From positions 62,001 through 126,000 of the forward strand of contig KV423968.1 of the NCBI GenBank assembly GCA_001632435.1: DNA of 64,000 nucleotides. The letters are read 5' to 3'. The stretch's first letter is position 1; every line of letters starts with the position of its first letter. Positions 29,727 through 39,935 of the stretch are shown here, piece by piece. The notes under the pieces are model-generated. The model was not told the origin of the DNA and ran no database searches. It saw only the letters and a list, made by a program, of their open reading frames with translations. The DNA is from Calocera cornea HHB12733. Its lineage: Eukaryota > Basidiomycota > Dacrymycetes > Dacrymycetales > Dacrymycetaceae. Position numbers and translations under genes: made by a program.

Positions 29727-30767
29727 TCATTTCGTCCGGGATCTGATCCAGAACCTGATGATGGCAGCCGCCGCGGCGCCTATCGCAAAAGGCGTCAGGC
29801 CCTGCTCCCACGAGAGCCCGTACCATTCCTGCACAGACTCTAACAAGCTCTTCGCCTTCTTCACCGTCACCGGCTTGTTCTTCTTCCCCAGATCGACAGG
29901 GCTGAGCACGCGCCCCCTTCCCCACCCCTCATCCAGGAGCCTCTCCATATCGCGCTCATCGAGCTTCGCCAGGTCCTCCAGCTCCCAGAGCTCGCACACC
30001 TCGCTCATCCACTGCATCCTCCTCCTTCCCAGCTCGCCGCCTGTGCCTGGCGCCCTAATCCTGAGCCTCCGCCTCAGCTCCCCCACGCGCTCAATCGCCT
30101 GCCCACAGTCGCGCGGCAGCCCGCGCTCAATCTTCCTCCGCACGATATTGGCAATCTTAGGCCCCTTCCCACCCGTGCTCACCATCACCTGCAGCGGCCC
30201 GTCGCGGATCTGGCTTCCGAAGTAGAAGTCGCATTCCGGGGGGACATCGGCAACGTTGACGGGCACGCGGCGCTTGCGCGCGGCCTGGCACACCTCGCGC
30301 GAGACGGTGCTGTCGTCCACTGCGGAGAGGACCATGTCGACGCCGCCGTCGAGGTCGAGGTCGTTCTCCCCGAACCAGGCGCGGTCGTAGTACGTGATGC
30401 GGGCGCGGGCCCAGGAGTCGTGAAAGATGCGATACTCGACCTCTGGGCACAGGCCGCTGAAGGGGCAGACGAGGGAGACCAGGGCGTCCGCTTCGAGCGC
30501 GTTTGAGAGGCGCGAGGCGGCGACGGGCCCGCCGCCGATGACGAGGACGCGCTTGGCATGCAGCTGCCAGGCGAGGAGGAGGGAGCCGCCCGGCTGTAGG
30601 CGGGGGAAGTGCGGCGAGGAGGGCAGCAAGGAGGGCGGCGAGGAGGGCGGCGAAGGCGTGGACATGGTCGTGCTGGTGTTGGCGGAGAGTTGGAAGATGG
30701 GAAGCGTCGGAGAAGAAAGGCGGAGTGACGTTCGGCGGAATGCATGTGGCTGTGAGTGCACGTTCAC
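29727..30767 (-). CDS. MET8: Siroheme synthase Met8 (precorrin-2 dehydrogenase / sirohydrochlorin ferrochelatase)
   Basis: Bifunctional enzyme that oxidises precorrin-2 with NAD and inserts iron to make siroheme, the cofactor of sulfite and nitrite reductase. It is a single exon. The NAD-binding loop reads RVLVIGGGPVAASRLSNALE, followed by the conserved segments VPVNVADVPPECDFYFGS and GPLQVMVSTGGKGPKIANIV. The helical C-terminal half ends in a hydrophobic stretch (FAIGAAAAAIIRFWI) that could anchor it to a membrane, as often seen in fungal Met8-like proteins. Translation may start at 30767 or, more likely, at 30665 (312 residues), just before a Ser/Pro-rich leader. The 3' end faces the WRAP73 3' end about 100 bases away. 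Confidence 0.85.
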   Translation of the reverse strand: MNVHSQPHAFRRTSLRLSSPTLPIFQLSANTSTTMSTPSPPSSPPSLLPSSPHFPRLQPGGSLLLAWQLHAKRVLVIGGGPVAASRLSNALEADALVSLVCPFSGLCPEVEYRIFHDSWARARITYYDRAWFGENDLDLDGGVDMVLSAVDDSTVSREVCQAARKRRVPVNVADVPPECDFYFGSQIRDGPLQVMVSTGGKGPKIANIVRRKIERGLPRDCGQAIERVGELRRRLRIRAPGTGGELGRRRMQWMSEVCELWELEDLAKLDERDMERLLDEGWGRGRVLSPVDLGKKNKPVTVKKAKSLLESVQEWYGLSWEQGLTPFAIGAAAAAIIRFWIRSRTK

Positions 30768-30895
30768 ATGAATAGGCGCTGGTCAGGCCACGACTGCTAC
30801 TACTTGCTTATTGTTCGTGACAACTCACACTCGGTGCTACGTCACATGATATCGTTACTCTACATCATCATACAAAGTCTCTCACGTCAAGATCC

Positions 30896-32239
30896 CTATA
30901 GCCCAAAGAGCTCAACAGCATTCCCGCCCCTCACCCCCTCTTTCTCGCCCTCACTCCACCCCGGCGCATTTTCCACCGCATCCAGATTCTCCGTCACGCT
31001 CATCCACATCTCTTCCCCCTTCAGCGGGGGAAAGAACGGGTGGTCCGTCCCGCACAGCAGCCTATCCGTGCCCCTCGTCGGCACCACCTCCGCCGCCGCT
31101 GCCGCTGCCCCTGCGCCCGCGTACCTTCCAGCCCTCCCAACGGTGCTCGCGACAAACGCCAGCTCCTCAGGCCCGTACGCAACAGCGTCGTACCACATCC
31201 TCCCGAGGTAGTAGCGTGCGTCGTGCGCCAGGCGAGAGGCCGCGACGGGGTCGTGCGCGATGCAGCTCGCGAGGCGCGAGGAGAGAACGGGGAGCGCCCC
31301 TCCCGAGTGGGCGAGGAGCAGCTTCAGCGCCGGGAGCTTGTCTAGAATGCCGGTGAGGATGAGCCGGGCTACTGCCTGGAGTATCATATCATCAGCACCT
31401 CCTTGATGGCCCAGTCACCAGCCTGGGCGCTGGCGTACCGTAGTAGTCTCGAACGGGAAGCCCAGTGCCAGCGGCAAGACATGACCGTTCTCCTGCGCGC
31501 CCCACACCTCGGGCGGCATCCCATAGTGCGGATGGAGGAACACGACCAGCCCAGCTTTGGCGATGCTCTCCCACATCGGGAGCAAGGCGGGGTCGTCCAG
31601 TCCCTTCCCGAGCCCTTGCGTGCCCAAGATGACGCCTTTGATATCTGAGTATCGTCGGTGTCAGCTGCGCTATCACGATGGTCGGAGAGGAAAGGGGCCA
31701 ACGTACGCGGCAGCTTTCCCAGAGCCTCCACAGCCGCGCACACGCCGCCCACCTCCTGCCCCGGCACCACAGGCAGGTACCCCATCCCGTACAGCCTCTT
31801 CCGCCGCCTGCCCCCCAGCTCCACCTCCGGGCTGGTAGCGCAGTACTCCTCCAGGTCGCTGTTGAGCGCCTCGCACGTCTGTAGCGCCGGTGCAGGGGGG
31901 AGGAAGTCCAACCAGGGGTTGGCGGGCGAGACGATCGAGATGGCGATGCCGTGCGTGTCCATGAAGCGCAGTTTCGCGTCGCGGTCCCAGTACTGTCGGT
32001 GTTGCTCACTTGAGTATATGCGCGGGGAATCGGTAGGGGGGGAAGAGGAGGAGGAGTAGGGAAGGACGCACGGATGGGCCGACCGGGCGGCCTGTGGCAG
32101 CCTCGCCCGCGAGGATCACGAGCCGCTCCTCCCCGTTGAGGGTTGTGATCCGTGGGATCTGAGAGCGCGCGCGGAGCAGCTGGGCGTACCGTGGGAGGTA
32201 GAGATGGGTGTGGATGTCGATCAGCAGCTTGCGGGACAT
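30896..32239 (-). CDS. Amidohydrolase-family decarboxylase (ACMSD / uracil-5-carboxylate decarboxylase-like)
   Basis: Metal-dependent decarboxylase of the amidohydrolase-2 family. Four exons. The N-terminus has the metal-binding HTH in LLIDIHTHLYLP. Family landmarks include DTHGIAISIVSPANPWLDFL, LHPHYGMPPEVWG, GHVLPLALGFPFETTT, LLLAHSGGALPVL and CGTDHPFFPPL, which carry the further metal and catalytic His/Asp residues. The segments around LGKGLDDPALLPMWESI and GHVLPLALGFPFETT fit fungal uracil-5-carboxylate (isoorotate) decarboxylases of thymine salvage best, but ACMSD or a related aromatic decarboxylase remains possible. The start at 32239 is 148 bases from the LSM5 start on the other strand. 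Confidence 0.75.
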
Positions 32240-32387
32240 CGTATGAGGAGGAATATACAAAGAGAGGGGTATATGCAGGTGAGGAGGGATACAGTATCGA
32301 TATCTAGAAACAGAGCGCTACCACCTCGTCCATAGGGACGCGTCGGCGGAGGCAGACCGTCCTCCTGCGCGACGACCACCACGTCCC

Positions 32388-32863
32388 ATGGCATCGCAAA
32401 TCCTGCCTCTCGGTGTGCCCAGCTTCTCGCTCCCTCGCCCATATAGATGCTGACAGCAGAGACAGAGCTGATCGACAGGTGCATCGGCTCGCGCATATGG
32501 GTCATCACCAAGGGCGAGCGCGAGTTTGCGGGCAAGCTGCTAGGGTTCGACGACTTTGTTAGTGCGTGCCTGTTCCGCTTCGCGCCGGCTGGTTTGTGGT
32601 GTCAGCGCTGATACGGAAAGCAGATATGGTGCTGGAGGACGTGACGGAGTAGTACGTGATTTGCGATTGGTGGCTGGGAAGGGGAATGCTGACTCGACGT
32701 AGCATCAACACCGAGGAGGGCGTCAAGAAGGTGCGGCTGCAGCAGACACTGCTGAACGGGAACAACATCTGCATGGTGCGCCCTCCCTCCTCCCAATCTG
32801 CACATGCTTACGCTTGCACTCTTTCAGCTGGTGCCGGGGAGCAACGGCCCAGAAGACTCATGA
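32388..32863 (+). CDS. LSM5: U6 snRNA-associated Sm-like protein LSm5
   Basis: Subunit of the LSm2-8 ring on the U6 snRNA 3' end and of the cytoplasmic LSm1-7 decay complex. Five exons: 32388-32412, 32460-32561, 32624 to about 32651, 32703-32775 and 32828-32863. The product begins [20 protein letters not shown], continues [20 protein letters not shown] (Sm1 motif) and [20 protein letters not shown] (Sm2 motif, where the usual LLRG is LLNG as in LSm5). Length is about 87 residues, normal for the family. No single open frame covers it, so it would be missed without splicing. Confidence 0.9.
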
Positions 32864-33432
32864 TGTATACGCTGTTTCACTATGGATGTGCTACCCTTTC
32901 CGGCTGCGCGGTCGAGGGTTTCGCAGATAGGGCGGAGCGCTCCGGGTGTGGCGGTTGGCTCGGCGCGTGCGATTTGTGTGACTGCTGTAGGATTGCGCAA
33001 GCATAAACCATGAGCAACCCCTGCTGCCACCGGTGTATTTCAGAATGGGAGAGCGGATTTGTCGGGCAAAGCGTTGTTACAATGTTGTAACAAGGGATGA
33101 AACAACGTTGTAACTACCGTTGTATCGACTGCAGCATTTGGCAGTTGCGTAGTTGCTGGGCGGGGACAATCACATGTGTGCCCATATGCCGCTGGATGGA
33201 TGACGTCGGCTCTCTATTGAGGCTCTACCCGCACGCGGCCCCTTCCTCCCCTCCCCTCGCCGCCCTTTCCCCCTTAAGGCACTGCCCACCCACCCGCCAT
33301 AACTAGACCGCCGCACATCCCTTCCTCGTCCGTCCTACCCTTGCCCGCAAACTACAACGTCGCTCTTTGCCCTCCTTTACCCCGACCGAACGAACAACCC
33401 GCATACCCCCAGCGCGCATACACGACGAGAAC
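32864..33432 (+). promoter_or_regulatory. Upstream region of GST-fold gene 1 with GTTACAA inverted repeats
   Basis: No gene is supported. The inverted repeat GTTACAATGTTGTAAC (33076-33091), the palindrome ACAACGTTGT (33102-33111) and a further TTGTAAC (33108-33114) lie within 40 bases, about 320-360 bases before the ATG. Pyrimidine-rich DNA fills 33230-33400. The cluster could be a transcription-factor binding array; no factor can be named. Confidence 0.4.
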
Positions 33433-34633
33433 ATGGCCACGACGCATGAGGTGCCCAAGGCGATCCTCTACTCTTGGAAGGGCAGCGTCTGGTGCTCAGT
33501 TCGTGCGTCCTCTTTGCCTGATGCTTCGAGTGGGAAGACCTTAACCTGGCCTCGCATGTGCTGGCAGCCCGGCTCGCGCTGTGAGTTCACTGGTACATAC
33601 ACGGAACGGGGACGTACTAACAGTGCCTACAGCGTCGAGAAAGGGTACGGTGACGACGAGATTGTGATCAAGTCTGTGAACATCAGTGAGTCCTTTCCTC
33701 CCTCGCGCAGAGGCGGAGCGTGGCGTGGCTAATTGCGCAAACAGCCGAGGGCGACCAGTTCACCCCTGCGTTCCTCCGGCTCAACCCGCACGGCACGGTG
33801 CCGACACTGGTTGTGCCGCTGGAGCGGAGCCTGGGGCCGGATGAGGAGAGCCAGTTCCGCGCGTTGCGGGACTCTGTCGTACGCACTCCTCCTTCGCGTG
33901 GCATGCAGCACGGAGCTGAGTGTATGACGAATGTGTGCAGGCCATCACGGACTTTATCGACCAGAGCCGCTCTCCGCTCAGCAAGACGCACACCACATCC
34001 TCTGCGCCTGCGCCCTCCCTCTCTCCCGCGACGATGGAGGGCTCCAACACGAGCAAGGCGATCATCTCGCTGCTGCACGACCCGAAGGGTGCGGACCCGA
34101 ACTTCCTCAAGCGCAGCGCGCGTGTGCCTGCCGAGATCACCCAGGGCGCAAAGGTGATCGTGCCGCTCTTCGAGGCGCGGCAGCGGGTGCTGGACGCGTC
34201 GCTGGCCGAGCAACCCGAGGGGATGAGCAGCAAGCTGCGCACGTTCCTCGAGGGCAAGAGCGCGCAGAACAAGATCATGCTTGATATCTGGAGCCGGGGT
34301 GCGGCGAGCCCCGCCGCGGCAGAGTTCATGGAAAGCAGCAAGACGCTCTGGGAGCTCGCCCTCCCCGACACGCTCAAGAAGCTCAACGAGCTTATCGTCG
34401 GCCCCTTCTGCCTCGGCGACCAGCTCTCCGTCGCGGACCTGCACGTCGCTGCCTGGCTCGCGCGCGTCGTCAGCGTCTGCGGGGGCAGCGCTAAGCCCGA
34501 GGACCTCGCAAAGGTCGAGGAGAAGATCGGCCTGCCCGGGTTCAAGATCGGCGAGAAGATAAAGACGTACTGGGCAGCAATGATTGTCCGCCCTAGCTTC
34601 AAGACTGTCTACCCCGGTGGCGTGCTACACTGA
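33433..34633 (+). CDS. Glutathione-S-transferase-fold protein (tandem copy 1)
   Basis: GST-like protein with a thioredoxin-fold N-terminal half and an all-helical C-terminal half. The first exon encodes ILYSWKGSVWCSV. A 13-nt exon (33568-33580) and an exon beginning with the codons for VEKGYGDDEIVIKSVNI follow. The next exon contains LRLNPHGTVPTLVV (the cis-Pro glutathione-binding loop, here TVPTL). The last, long exon carries the helical domain, with LPDTLKKLNELIVGPFCLGD and SVADLHVAAWLARVV (GST_C core with conserved Asp). Introns have GTGCGT/GTGAGT donors. It lies 390 bases upstream of a paralogue with the same early exon plan. Substrate unknown; detoxification is the usual role of the family. 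Confidence 0.78.
33568..33580 (+). other. 13-nt micro-exon in GST-fold gene 1
   Basis: Thirteen bases between a CTGGCAG acceptor and a GTGAGT donor supply the Pro-Arg-Leu-Ala-Leu helix start that follows WCSV. The paralogue at 35024 has a 13-nt exon at exactly the same position and phase (35158-35170), which strongly supports both. Confidence 0.75.
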
Positions 34634-35023
34634 GCCGGCCGGGTTAGAGGGCGAAAAAAGCAAGACAATGAATGTATAACTAGCGCAATGTCAATGCGTG
34701 ACCGTCCCGCAGGGAGGTGCTATATATGCGCTGAGTCAGCATACAACGGTGGAAACAGCGCATATGTTACTGTCTTCACTAGTGTGTGAGATGCGGGTCA
34801 TCCACCTGAGAGTTAAGCCGTCGTACGCAGGCAACATGCCTCAAACATTCCTTTTTCCGGCCGTTAGACCAGTGGTGAAAGCCGCAGTGAGCTGTCCACA
34901 GCCGCGTTCCAGTCCCTGACGTGTCTGCTGTCATCCCTTTCCCCCACGCACTCTCGCCTCCTCCATCACTGCTCTGCCCCTCTATCAAGCCCAGTGCTCC
35001 ACCCTTGCTGAAGGACCAGGCTG
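34634..35023. promoter_or_regulatory. Spacer between the two GST-fold genes
   Basis: 390 bases containing the 3' flank of copy 1 and the promoter of copy 2. A TATATATG sequence near 34720 is AT-rich, but its role is unclear. No gene is seen. Confidence 0.4.
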
Positions 35024-36313
35024 ATGTCCGCCGTCGCGTCTGGCTCGACGAGCCAAGCGACGCTGTACAGCTTCCCCTCGTCGGTGTGGTCTCGTGCTGG
35101 TGAGCCTGCTCCTCACCATCACATCCCCAACGGCGCAGTGACTGGGCTCGCGGACAGCGCGCTTCGCCGCGTACGTCTTCCGAACCAAGGACCAGCCCGG
35201 AATGCTTCAGGCTGACGCTATTGAAGATACGACCTGGGGTACCTACCGGATGTGATCGACCTGCGGGAGGTGAACCTTGGTGTGCACCTCCTTTCCCCTA
35301 CAGCACCATGGCTTGACACCGCTAACAGTGGCGAGCAGGGATTGGCGAGCAGTATAGTGTTGGGTACTTGCGGTTGAACCCCAATGGTGTGCTTCGCTAT
35401 GAGTGACTGTCTGAGGAGGTGCTGAGGCGTCCGCAGGGACCGTCCCGACGCTGGTCGTGCCCCCTGGGAGCGTGCTAAATCCTGCTGGGGAGAGAGAGGT
35501 GGTGCTAACCGACTCAAGGGTGAGCAGGGTCAGCGCTGTCCATCGTACAGCTTTGCTTATGGCTGGAAGGACATCATCGATCTCCTCTGCAGTCACGCTC
35601 GTTCACGAGGCGGGGCAACGCTTGCAGCCTCCCGCGCCGCTCTCAACGCTCAGATCCTCGACCTCCTGCGGGACCCGAACGCTGCCGATCCGCGCATGCT
35701 CGCCCGAGCGCCGCGGGACGAAGACGAGTTCCGCATGCTCGCCCCTCAGCTCGGCACGGTCCATATCTACCGACAGGGCGCGCTGGCGAGCACGTTGCGG
35801 GAGCTGGTACATCTGAAGGAGCCGTGGGTCGAAGGCATGCGCGCGTGGGTGCAGAATAAGCTGGCTGTAAACCAGCGGCTGGTCGACCAGTGGACCGAGC
35901 CCGACCCGGCGGCGAAATCTAGGTCGGAGCTGTTCAAGCGCTCGCGCATACTATGGGGGTCGAAGCTCCCCGATACGTTGGGCAAGCTGGAGGAGCTCAT
36001 CGCCGGCCCGTTCTGCGTGGGAGAGGAACTGTGCCCAGCAGACTATACACTCGGCTCGTGGCTCGAGCGCGTGGTGCACGCCTCTGGCGGGAAGGTGGCG
36101 GCTGACGGGCTGCGAGCGATTGAGCACAAGGTCGGGGGTGGGTTCAGGGTGGGGGGGAAGATCTGGAGGTGGTGGGAGGAGATGCTGGGCAGGCCGGGCT
36201 TTGCGCGGACGTTTGGTGTGCTGCCGCCCGGTGATGGCATCGAGGCGGGGTTTGATGTTTTTGAGAGGCGCATACAGCAGCTTACGGATTGTGTGACCAG
36301 CAGTAATATTTAA
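35024..36313 (+). CDS. Glutathione-S-transferase-fold protein (tandem copy 2, diverged)
   Basis: Paralogue of the gene at 33433. It starts MSAVASGSTSQATLYSFPSS, then VWSRA, a 13-nt exon (35158-35170), an exon encoding YDLGYLPDVIDLREVNL, then VGYLRLNPNG, TVPTLVVPPGS and a long final exon. The C-terminal half matches copy 1 (SKLPDTLGKLEELIAGPFCV and GSWLERVVHASGGK). One more intron than copy 1 splits NPNG from TVPTL. Another probable intron, 35470-35525, has a GCTAACC branch site and GAGCAG acceptor. The tail extends about 30 residues beyond copy 1. The N-terminal Cys position of copy 1 (WCSV) is Ser here (WSRA), so catalytic properties may differ. The frame depends on several inferred splice sites. 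Confidence 0.7.
35158..35170 (+). other. 13-nt micro-exon in GST-fold gene 2
   Basis: Thirteen bases between a GGACAG acceptor and a GTACGT donor. Splicing it in gives the same residue spacing between the VWS segment and the YDLGYLPDV segment as in copy 1. Position and phase are identical to the micro-exon of the tandem copy. Confidence 0.7.
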
Positions 36314-36727
36314 TTCAGTGGTGTACCATATAATGCACGGTCGGCTTCAGTGCCACGTTGATCGCCGAACTTCGAGGAATCTGAAGGAACGTGAAGGGCT
36401 ACTACCCTGGAGTTGTGGTGCTGTCACGTGCGTTGGAAGCTCCTTTACCGCTCCTCTCGATTGTGGCTACACGCAGCCGAGTCGAATGCTGATATATTGC
36501 CTTGCGGGGGTAGGTCAGAAGTCAGTACAGCCATAGGTACTCAATGGCCGGCCGTCGCTACGAGCAAATGGTGGCTGCCGTCAAGCCAACTGACCCCAGC
36601 TCGCTGGTCACATCGCTTCCCGGATGGAAGGCACAAGAAGGGCGAACCTGACATTAACAGTATACAATGAATCGAGACCAAATCCTCAACATTATATTTC
36701 CTACACGCCCTCCCCACCACCGGCGCC
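36314..36727. other. Intergenic region between convergent genes
   Basis: 3' flanks of GST-fold gene 2 and of the minus-strand gene at 36728. No gene or repeat is recognised. Confidence 0.4.
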
Positions 36728-37611
36728 TCAAGGGCGGTTCGGACGATGGTCCTTTCCCACGCCCGCGCTCGGTCCCATATCCAGCACGCTGTCCCTGCCG
36801 ACGGAGCGGAACATGTAGTCCAGGCCACCAAACAGCTTGTCCTTCACGTTCCTTTGCTCAAAGTTCTTCCCGAGGCTCTTCCCGCTCTTCAGAAGCACGG
36901 CGACGATGAGGGCCGCCTGGAGGACCAGCGCGCCCGGCTCCATCCCCTCGGGCGCGACGACGATCTCGACGTTCTTGTACGGGTCGCGGATCCCCGCGAG
37001 CATGACCTTGGTGCCGTGGTACCGGATGCCGAGGGCCGGGCCGGCCTTGTACACGTCGAAGGCGTGCTCGAAGTAGCGCACTTCGAACAGCACGTTGGAC
37101 GCCTTGCTGCGGCACATGAATTTCTGGGAGTTGGTTCTGCGTCAGCGCGCGGGTCCCACCCAGCGCAGGGCAGTCAAGACAAAGCACCCACCTTGAGCGG
37201 CACAGTCTTTCCCTTGAAGTCCAGATTCAACTGCGGCTCCGCAGCGGCATCATGGCTCCAGATGATGTCGCACACCGGCCCGCCCTGGGCGTTCTTGATG
37301 CTGGTGATGCTCGACAGGGCCGAGCTCTGCACGGCGTACACGGGGGCGGAGGAGTGCGCCTGCAGGACAGGGCTGTTGAGCACGTCGGGCGAGGTGAAGA
37401 TGAACTGCGTGGGGCCGGAGTAGCCGGGCGGGGAGTGCGCGGGGGGCGGGTCGTACGCGTACGCCGGGGAGTCGTCCGCCTGCTCTGGCGGGGCGGCGGG
37501 GCCGGAGGCGGAGGAGGCACCCGCGGCGGGCGGGAGGCGGAACGGCGTCGGCGTCGTGTCGAACAGGAGCTCCTCGTCGTACTCGGGAGGGACGACGTCT
37601 GTGGGCGGCAT
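36728..37611 (-). CDS. Basidiomycete protein of unknown function, DUF6593-like
   Basis: Two exons; the intron (about 37110-37182) has a GTGGGT donor and CTCCCAG acceptor and joins VPLK to KFMCRSKASNVLFEV. The N-terminal 75 residues are Pro/Ala/Ser-rich (MPPTDVVPPEYDEELLFD and onward). The C-terminal part looks like a compact beta-rich domain with short strands (QFIFTSPDVLNSPVLQ, SITSIKNAQGGPVCDIIWSH, VMLAGIRDPYKNVEIVVA) and a hydrophobic helix (ALVLQAALIVAVLLKSGK). This order recalls DUF6593, a tubby/LURP-like domain expanded in Agaricomycetes. That assignment is tentative. No signal peptide is seen. Confidence 0.55.
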
Positions 37612-38020
37612 GGCTGGGCGGGTAGGCTGGGCAGAGAGGGGAGGGAGTAAGTGGGAGCGGGAGCGGGAGTGGGAGTCGGAGTGCACTGCGCCGAGCGCTG
37701 CGGCAGGGGGAGGAATTGAATGGGCTCGGGCGGGGGGGGACAGCCACCCTGCCAGTGACCGGGGCACCTCACCTCATCATCGGCTCTCCCTAGTCCTGTA
37801 CCGTCCGACCGGGCCCAATGCAGCCTCGACCTCTCCCCGCCCTCCCCACACACCAATAGTAACAAACGGGCCAAGGACGCTCGGCGCGCCCTAGGGCCTG
37901 GGGGCCTCACGTTGTCCCGTTACTGTAGTGCGTGCCCGTGACATTGTACGATGGACGAGGCTCTGGCAGGGCTGGGAGAGACACTGCGAGACATTCCGTT
38001 CGAACAGGGATGGACTCGAG

Positions 38021-38044
38021 GATATCGATATCGATATCGATATC
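38021..38044. repeat. (GATATC)4 palindromic microsatellite
   Basis: Four perfect tandem copies of the self-complementary hexamer GATATC. The whole 24-base unit is a perfect palindrome, extended to 26 bases by the flanking G and C. Confidence 0.9.
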
Positions 38045-38494
38045 CTTGCCAGGCTGCCGCCCTTCTGCCTTGCGCGGTCGCGCCGGCTTGGGGAGCCCCC
38101 GCCCTGATGAGTGTCGGGGAAGGTCTCGCGTCTCAATTTGACAGCTGGCCCGACCGCCCGCCTGCACGCACGGGCGGTATCGGGCTCGCGCGCGCTACGG
38201 TGGGTGAATTGTACATACTCACAGGATGTATCGTGAAGCAGCGGTGCGATGTGTGCCGAGGAAAGGCGGGAGCGGCGGGGGTTGTACATACTTACACTGG
38301 TGGAGGAGGGGCGTGGCTTACTTCTGATAAGCTTTGACCGGGGGGTGACCGGTCGGGCGGCAGACACTGCGGCTGGCGGGAGTGAGAGCTGAGTGCTGAC
38401 ACGTATGAAGGGCTGGGTTATTATAAGTGAGCAGCAGCGCCCGAGAGGCCCAGCTTGAGAGGAGCTGGCGCTGATGGCCGCGCCCGGACTGGTG

Positions 38495-38810
38495 AGACTC
38501 AGAGTCAGAGTCAGAGGCAGAGTAAGAGTAAGCATCATAGCCGGGGGCAGCGAGGTGCTCCGACGGCAGCGGCGCACCCTCACCTTCACCCTTACCCTCA
38601 CGGATCCTCCGTATACAAACGACCTACAGAAGTGTAGGTACAGGACGCCAGCTTATCGAAATTAACAAGTGTAAAAGTGTGAGTGTTGGCGAGCGCGCCG
38701 GCCGGGGCGCGACTCGAGTCCGAGCGCCGAGCGCCGAGCGCCGAGCCTGCCGCCGCGCGCTCGGCACTGCACGTTCGCGTTCGCATTCACGTTCGTATTC
38801 ACGTTCTCGC
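38495..38810. repeat. Cluster of imperfect hexamer repeats
   Basis: Several unrelated six-base tandem repeats lie close together: AGAGTC/AGAGGC/AGAGTA (38500-38530), ACCCTC/ACCTTC/ACCCTT (38575-38601), GAGCGCC (about 38725-38750) and CGTTCG/CATTCA (about 38770-38810). Each is degenerate, so this is old simple sequence rather than fresh slippage. Confidence 0.6.
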
Positions 38811-39935
38811 TGGGAGAATCTCGTAATGGAATTGGGTTCCTGGGTTGGCGCCGGGGCTGGCTAGGCGGCGCTTGGTGGAACGGCTGCAGGACAGGAGAGC
38901 TAGATCTAGAGGGTGCGGTCCGATCCGCTCGGATTTCACGCAGACGCACCGCACAGGAGTACTGTCGTGCCCGGATGCGAGAGCGGATCGGAGTAGGACT
39001 AGTGAGGTCTGAGATAGGGATAACCTTGTGGGATTGATGGTTAGTAGTGCGATAGCGGATAGTGGGAGGATGGCGTGTGCGGGCTTATCGCGCGCGCGCG
39101 GGTGCAACGAGGCGTCGTTTGATGCGGTTGGCGAGGCGGGGCTGTAGACGCTGCTGTACGTGGCTGCTAGCGGAGGCGATGGAGGGGGCGAGGAGGATGG
39201 GGTGAGGGCGGACGGCTGGCGGCGGCGGTGTTAGTATTGTCTATTCCTTGTCTGGAGCTGGCGCGCGTTTCATGTGCTTTATGCTGTCGCCAGTCCTCCC
39301 GGTGCTGCGGTGTCTCGCCGACCGGTGCCTGCCGTGCATAAGCAAGCCAGCCGAGGAGGGAGTTGTGCACGGGAGCACATTCCAGTCCTGGCGAGTGGGC
39401 GGATCGCGGGCGGTCATTGGCCGGCGCGCAAGGGGAGAATGACGCATCGGGGCGGGGCGTGGCGTGGCGCTGGGAGCACCTGCAGGCATGCGAAGTGGGA
39501 TGGGATGGGATGCGGTGACGAGACTATGCGGACAATCACGGTCAATATGATTATGCACGTTCCTCCCCAGCGAGCCTCGAGGCGGCTCCCTCCCGTCCCA
39601 CTGGCAGCGCCTGCCCCGGTGCAGCGGCTCAACTTTGGGAACCCGAGTGGGACCCGCCCTGCCTCGGTTCAGACGGCCCCGGTCCACTGCTCCTGCTCGT
39701 CGTGCCCCGGCTGAGCGTCACCCCCGGGAGCGGTCGCATCATCCCCATCAGCAGCCCACTCTCCCTCTGCCCACCCTCCCACCACGCCATCGCATTCCAC
39801 TCCATTCCCCGTTCCCATTCCCAGTCCATTCCACCCCCGCCTCACTTCACCATATCACCACCCCCACAAACTAACACAGGCACGTCCCCCCCATCCCTCC
39901 CCCCCTCCCTCGTGCCGCCTCTAACCCCGGTGTCC

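Larger units (their letters stand above)
37612..39935. other. 2.3-kb gene-poor, repeat-rich spacer
   Basis: No convincing gene on either strand. It contains a 24-base run of four GATATC units (38021-38044), hexamer-like repeats between about 38495 and 38810, and a CpG-rich stretch near 39085-39110 (GCGCGCGCGCG). Pyrimidine-rich DNA (39750-39930) precedes the mucin-like gene. The many open frames here follow from simple-sequence composition. It may hold the promoters of both flanking divergent genes. Confidence 0.5.

Noticed and set aside
38575..38601. Telomere-like ACCCTT/ACCCTC run
   Set aside because: Only one unit matches CCCTAA-type telomere sequence even approximately. It is better explained as a degenerate hexamer microsatellite.
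37891..39700. Open frames of 70-240 codons on both strands in the 2.3-kb spacer
   Set aside because: All consist of simple-sequence translation products (for example Asp-Ile or Val-Arg alternations) with no domain, no consistent splice sites and no plausible start.
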